64,000 bases of DNA from Lawsonibacter faecis (GTDB lineage Bacteria > Bacillota > Clostridia > Oscillospirales > Oscillospiraceae). Below, piece by piece: positions 62,586-64,000 of the stretch (the stretch's first letter is position 1; each line of letters begins with the position of its first letter). A model generated the notes under the pieces. The model was not told where the DNA came from, made no database searches, and saw nothing but the letters and a program-made list of their open reading frames with translations. Both the position numbers and the translations under genes were made by a program. The stretch covers positions 58,774 to 122,773 of the forward strand of contig NZ_JACOPQ010000012.1 of the NCBI RefSeq assembly GCF_014287675.1, written 5' to 3'.

Positions 62586-63680
62586 ATGAAACTTGGCATC
62601 GTGGGCCTGCCCAACGTGGGCAAGAGCACCCTGTTCAACGCGATTACCAACGCCGGGGCGGAGTCTGCAAACTACCCCTTCTGCACCATCGACCCCAATG
62701 TGGGCGTGGTGGCTGTGCCCGACGTCCGGCTCAGCTGGCTCAGCGACTTCTACAAGCCAAAGAAGACCACCCCGGCCGTCATTGAGTTCGTGGACATCGC
62801 GGGACTGGTGAAGGGGGCCTCCAAAGGGGAGGGACTGGGCAACAAGTTCCTGGCCAACATCCGGGAGACCGCCGCCATCGTCCATGTGGTGCGCTGCTTT
62901 GACGACGAGAACGTCATCCACGTGGAGGGCTCTACCGATCCGCTGCGGGATATTGGCATCATCGACCTGGAACTCATCATGGCCGACCTGGAGATGGTGG
63001 AGCGCCGGGCGGAGAAGGCCCAGAAGCTCTTAAAGAGCGGCGACAAAAAGGCCGCCCGGGAGGCCGAGGTGTTCGCCAGCCTCCGGGACTGGCTTAACGA
63101 CGGCAATTCCGCCCGCTCCTTCGACTGCGACGAAGACGACGCGGCCATCATTGCCAGTGCCGAGCTCCTGTCCCTCAAGCCCATCATCTACGCCGCCAAC
63201 CTGGACGAGGACGGTTTTGCCGATTACCACAGCGTGGCCTACTACAAGCAGGTGGAAGAGCTGGCCGCCCGGGAGGGCGCCCAGGTCATCCCCGTCTGCG
63301 CCAAGCTGGAGGCGGAGATCGCCGAGCTGCCCGCTGAGGACAAGCAGGAGTTCCTGCAGGATCTGGGCATCACCGAGTCCGGCCTGGACCGGCTTATCAA
63401 GGCCAGCTACGCCCTGCTGGGCCTCATCTCCTTCCTCACCAGCGGCGAAGACGAGTGCCGGGCATGGACCATCAAGAACGGCACCAAGGCCCCTCAGGCC
63501 GCGGGTAAGATTCACACTGACTTCGAGCGGGGCTTTATCCGCGCGGAGGTGGTGGCGTTTGAGGACCTGAAGACCTGCGGGTCCATGAACGCAGCCAAGG
63601 AGAAAGGGCTGGTTCGCTCCGAGGGCAAGGAGTACGTGATGAAGGACGGGGACATCGTACTGTTCCGGTTTAACGTATAG
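62586..63680 (+). CDS. ychF: YchF/OLA1 redox-regulated ATPase
   Basis: A 364-residue Obg-family P-loop protein that prefers ATP. G1 GLPNVGKSTLFN, G3 DIAGLVKGASKGEG, and a C-terminal TGS domain (IHTDFERGFIRAEVVAFEDL) are present. The G4 motif is the ATP-type NLDED rather than NKxD. The protein binds ribosomes and takes part in stress and translation control. ATG 62586 with an AAGGAG site eight bases ahead. Confidence 0.95.
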   Translation: MKLGIVGLPNVGKSTLFNAITNAGAESANYPFCTIDPNVGVVAVPDVRLSWLSDFYKPKKTTPAVIEFVDIAGLVKGASKGEGLGNKFLANIRETAAIVHVVRCFDDENVIHVEGSTDPLRDIGIIDLELIMADLEMVERRAEKAQKLLKSGDKKAAREAEVFASLRDWLNDGNSARSFDCDEDDAAIIASAELLSLKPIIYAANLDEDGFADYHSVAYYKQVEELAAREGAQVIPVCAKLEAEIAELPAEDKQEFLQDLGITESGLDRLIKASYALLGLISFLTSGEDECRAWTIKNGTKAPQAAGKIHTDFERGFIRAEVVAFEDLKTCGSMNAAKEKGLVRSEGKEYVMKDGDIVLFRFNV

Positions 63681-63801
63681 GGATACCTTTATTTTGGAAA
63701 CTCGTGCGACAATCTTGGCGCAGAGGAGATTGTTTCGCCCCGGCGCTGCCTTAGTTTACCCGGCTTGTATTGCATAAAGGAAAGCGCCCGGCGTCCGTCA
63801 G

Positions 63802-64000
63802 TGAACAGCCCCAAGTTATTCAGACAGCACAAAAAAGCGGCCCGTGAGTAGGCAAAGCAGATTATGAGGAGAGGTGGCGCGCAAGCGGCGCCTCTCCCGT
63901 TTTTATTTGGATACGCTCATAGTTATAAAAGTGAATAAACTCGGCAATCGCATGGTTGGCCTCTTCAAAGGTGTCCGGCTTATGCCTGTAAATACACTCG
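63802..64000 (-). mobile_element. IS3-family insertion sequence, right end (partial)
   Basis: The window ends inside a transposase whose C-terminus lies at 63862. About 50 bases beyond it, TGAACAGCCCC (63802-63812) looks like the TG-starting terminal repeat of IS3-family elements. Without the other end neither the boundary nor target duplication can be checked. Confidence 0.5.
63862..64000 (-). CDS. IS3-family transposase OrfB, C-terminal part
   Basis: The last 45 codons of an integrase-core transposase (ECIYRHKPDTFEEANHAI ... FIHFYNYERIQIKTGEAP), cut at the window edge. The pattern FYN.ERIQ.K.G..P is the hallmark of IS3/IS150 OrfB C-termini; the first glutamate (or one just before it) belongs to the DDE triad. 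A hairpin GGAGAGGTGGCGC/GGCGCCTCTCC (63868-63898) lies within its 3' end and may act as terminator for ychF. Confidence 0.75.
   Translation of the reverse strand, partial: ECIYRHKPDTFEEANHAIAEFIHFYNYERIQIKTGEAPLARHLSS

Overview
The window comes from a GC-rich, low-diversity-codon, strictly anaerobic Firmicute. A single-chain pyruvate:ferredoxin oxidoreductase, a Spo0A-type response regulator, a SleB-type cell wall hydrolase, strong GGAGG ribosome binding sites and sigma-A promoters all point this way. The mix of genes resembles gut Oscillospiraceae of the Flavonifractor/Lawsonibacter/Intestinimonas kind, but the genus cannot be fixed from this stretch alone. Very long open frames opposite real genes are common because third codon positions are almost all G or C; they were treated as shadows.

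Layout. 1-6.0 kb: a cut-off gene, a spore-type cell wall hydrolase and a small membrane protein; a MocR/PdxR-type regulator divergent from an ECF transporter S component (probable vitamin B6 uptake); release factor 3; a HAD phosphatase. 6.5-17.6 kb: a self-contained sugar phosphotransferase locus holding its own HPr and Enzyme I, a PRD-type regulator, a galactitol-family IIA/IIB/IIC permease, and four catabolic enzymes (2-hydroxyacid dehydrogenase, class II aldolase, zinc alcohol dehydrogenase, iron alcohol dehydrogenase). 17.7-23.4 kb: a soluble PAS/GAF histidine kinase overlapping a Spo0A-like regulator and a small protein, then a Cache-GGDEF-EAL protein with a degenerate cyclase site. 23.6-25.1 kb: a regulator with two GntR winged helices.

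25.1-36.4 kb is the most unusual region. A minus-strand operon encodes a MmgE/PrpD protein, an ornithine cyclodeaminase/mu-crystallin protein, an Asp/Glu-racemase/maleate-isomerase protein and a molybdopterin oxidoreductase. It is divergent from a LysR regulator, beyond which lie an opine-dehydrogenase-family protein, an FAD/NAD oxidoreductase, a four-cluster ferredoxin and, divergent again, an SLC13-type anion permease. Together these look like import, C-N or C=C rearrangement and redox conversion of a carboxylate, by a route I cannot match to a described pathway.

36.5-41.5 kb: a doubled CmpB-type membrane protein, a YkvA/DUF1232 protein, a cold shock protein, tRNA-Val(GAC), an esterase and a FabG-like reductase. 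41.5-46.7 kb: a complete Liv-type ABC operon (substrate-binding lipoprotein, two permeases, two ATPases) behind an almost perfect sigma-A promoter embedded in repeats. 46.7-52 kb: CinA, ThiI, a small XRE regulator and a YifB/ComM ATPase. 52.4-56.4 kb: nifJ with a duplicated 3' end and terminator. 56.5-63.7 kb: a MATE exporter, a DUF5655-like protein, a CPA2 antiporter and MgtE magnesium channel (each with a structured leader), an SGNH hydrolase and the YchF ATPase. The right edge cuts into an IS3-family insertion sequence.

Two small local duplications (the cinA 5' end and the nifJ 3' end) and one further spacer share a short palindromic element, suggesting a repeat family active in this genome.
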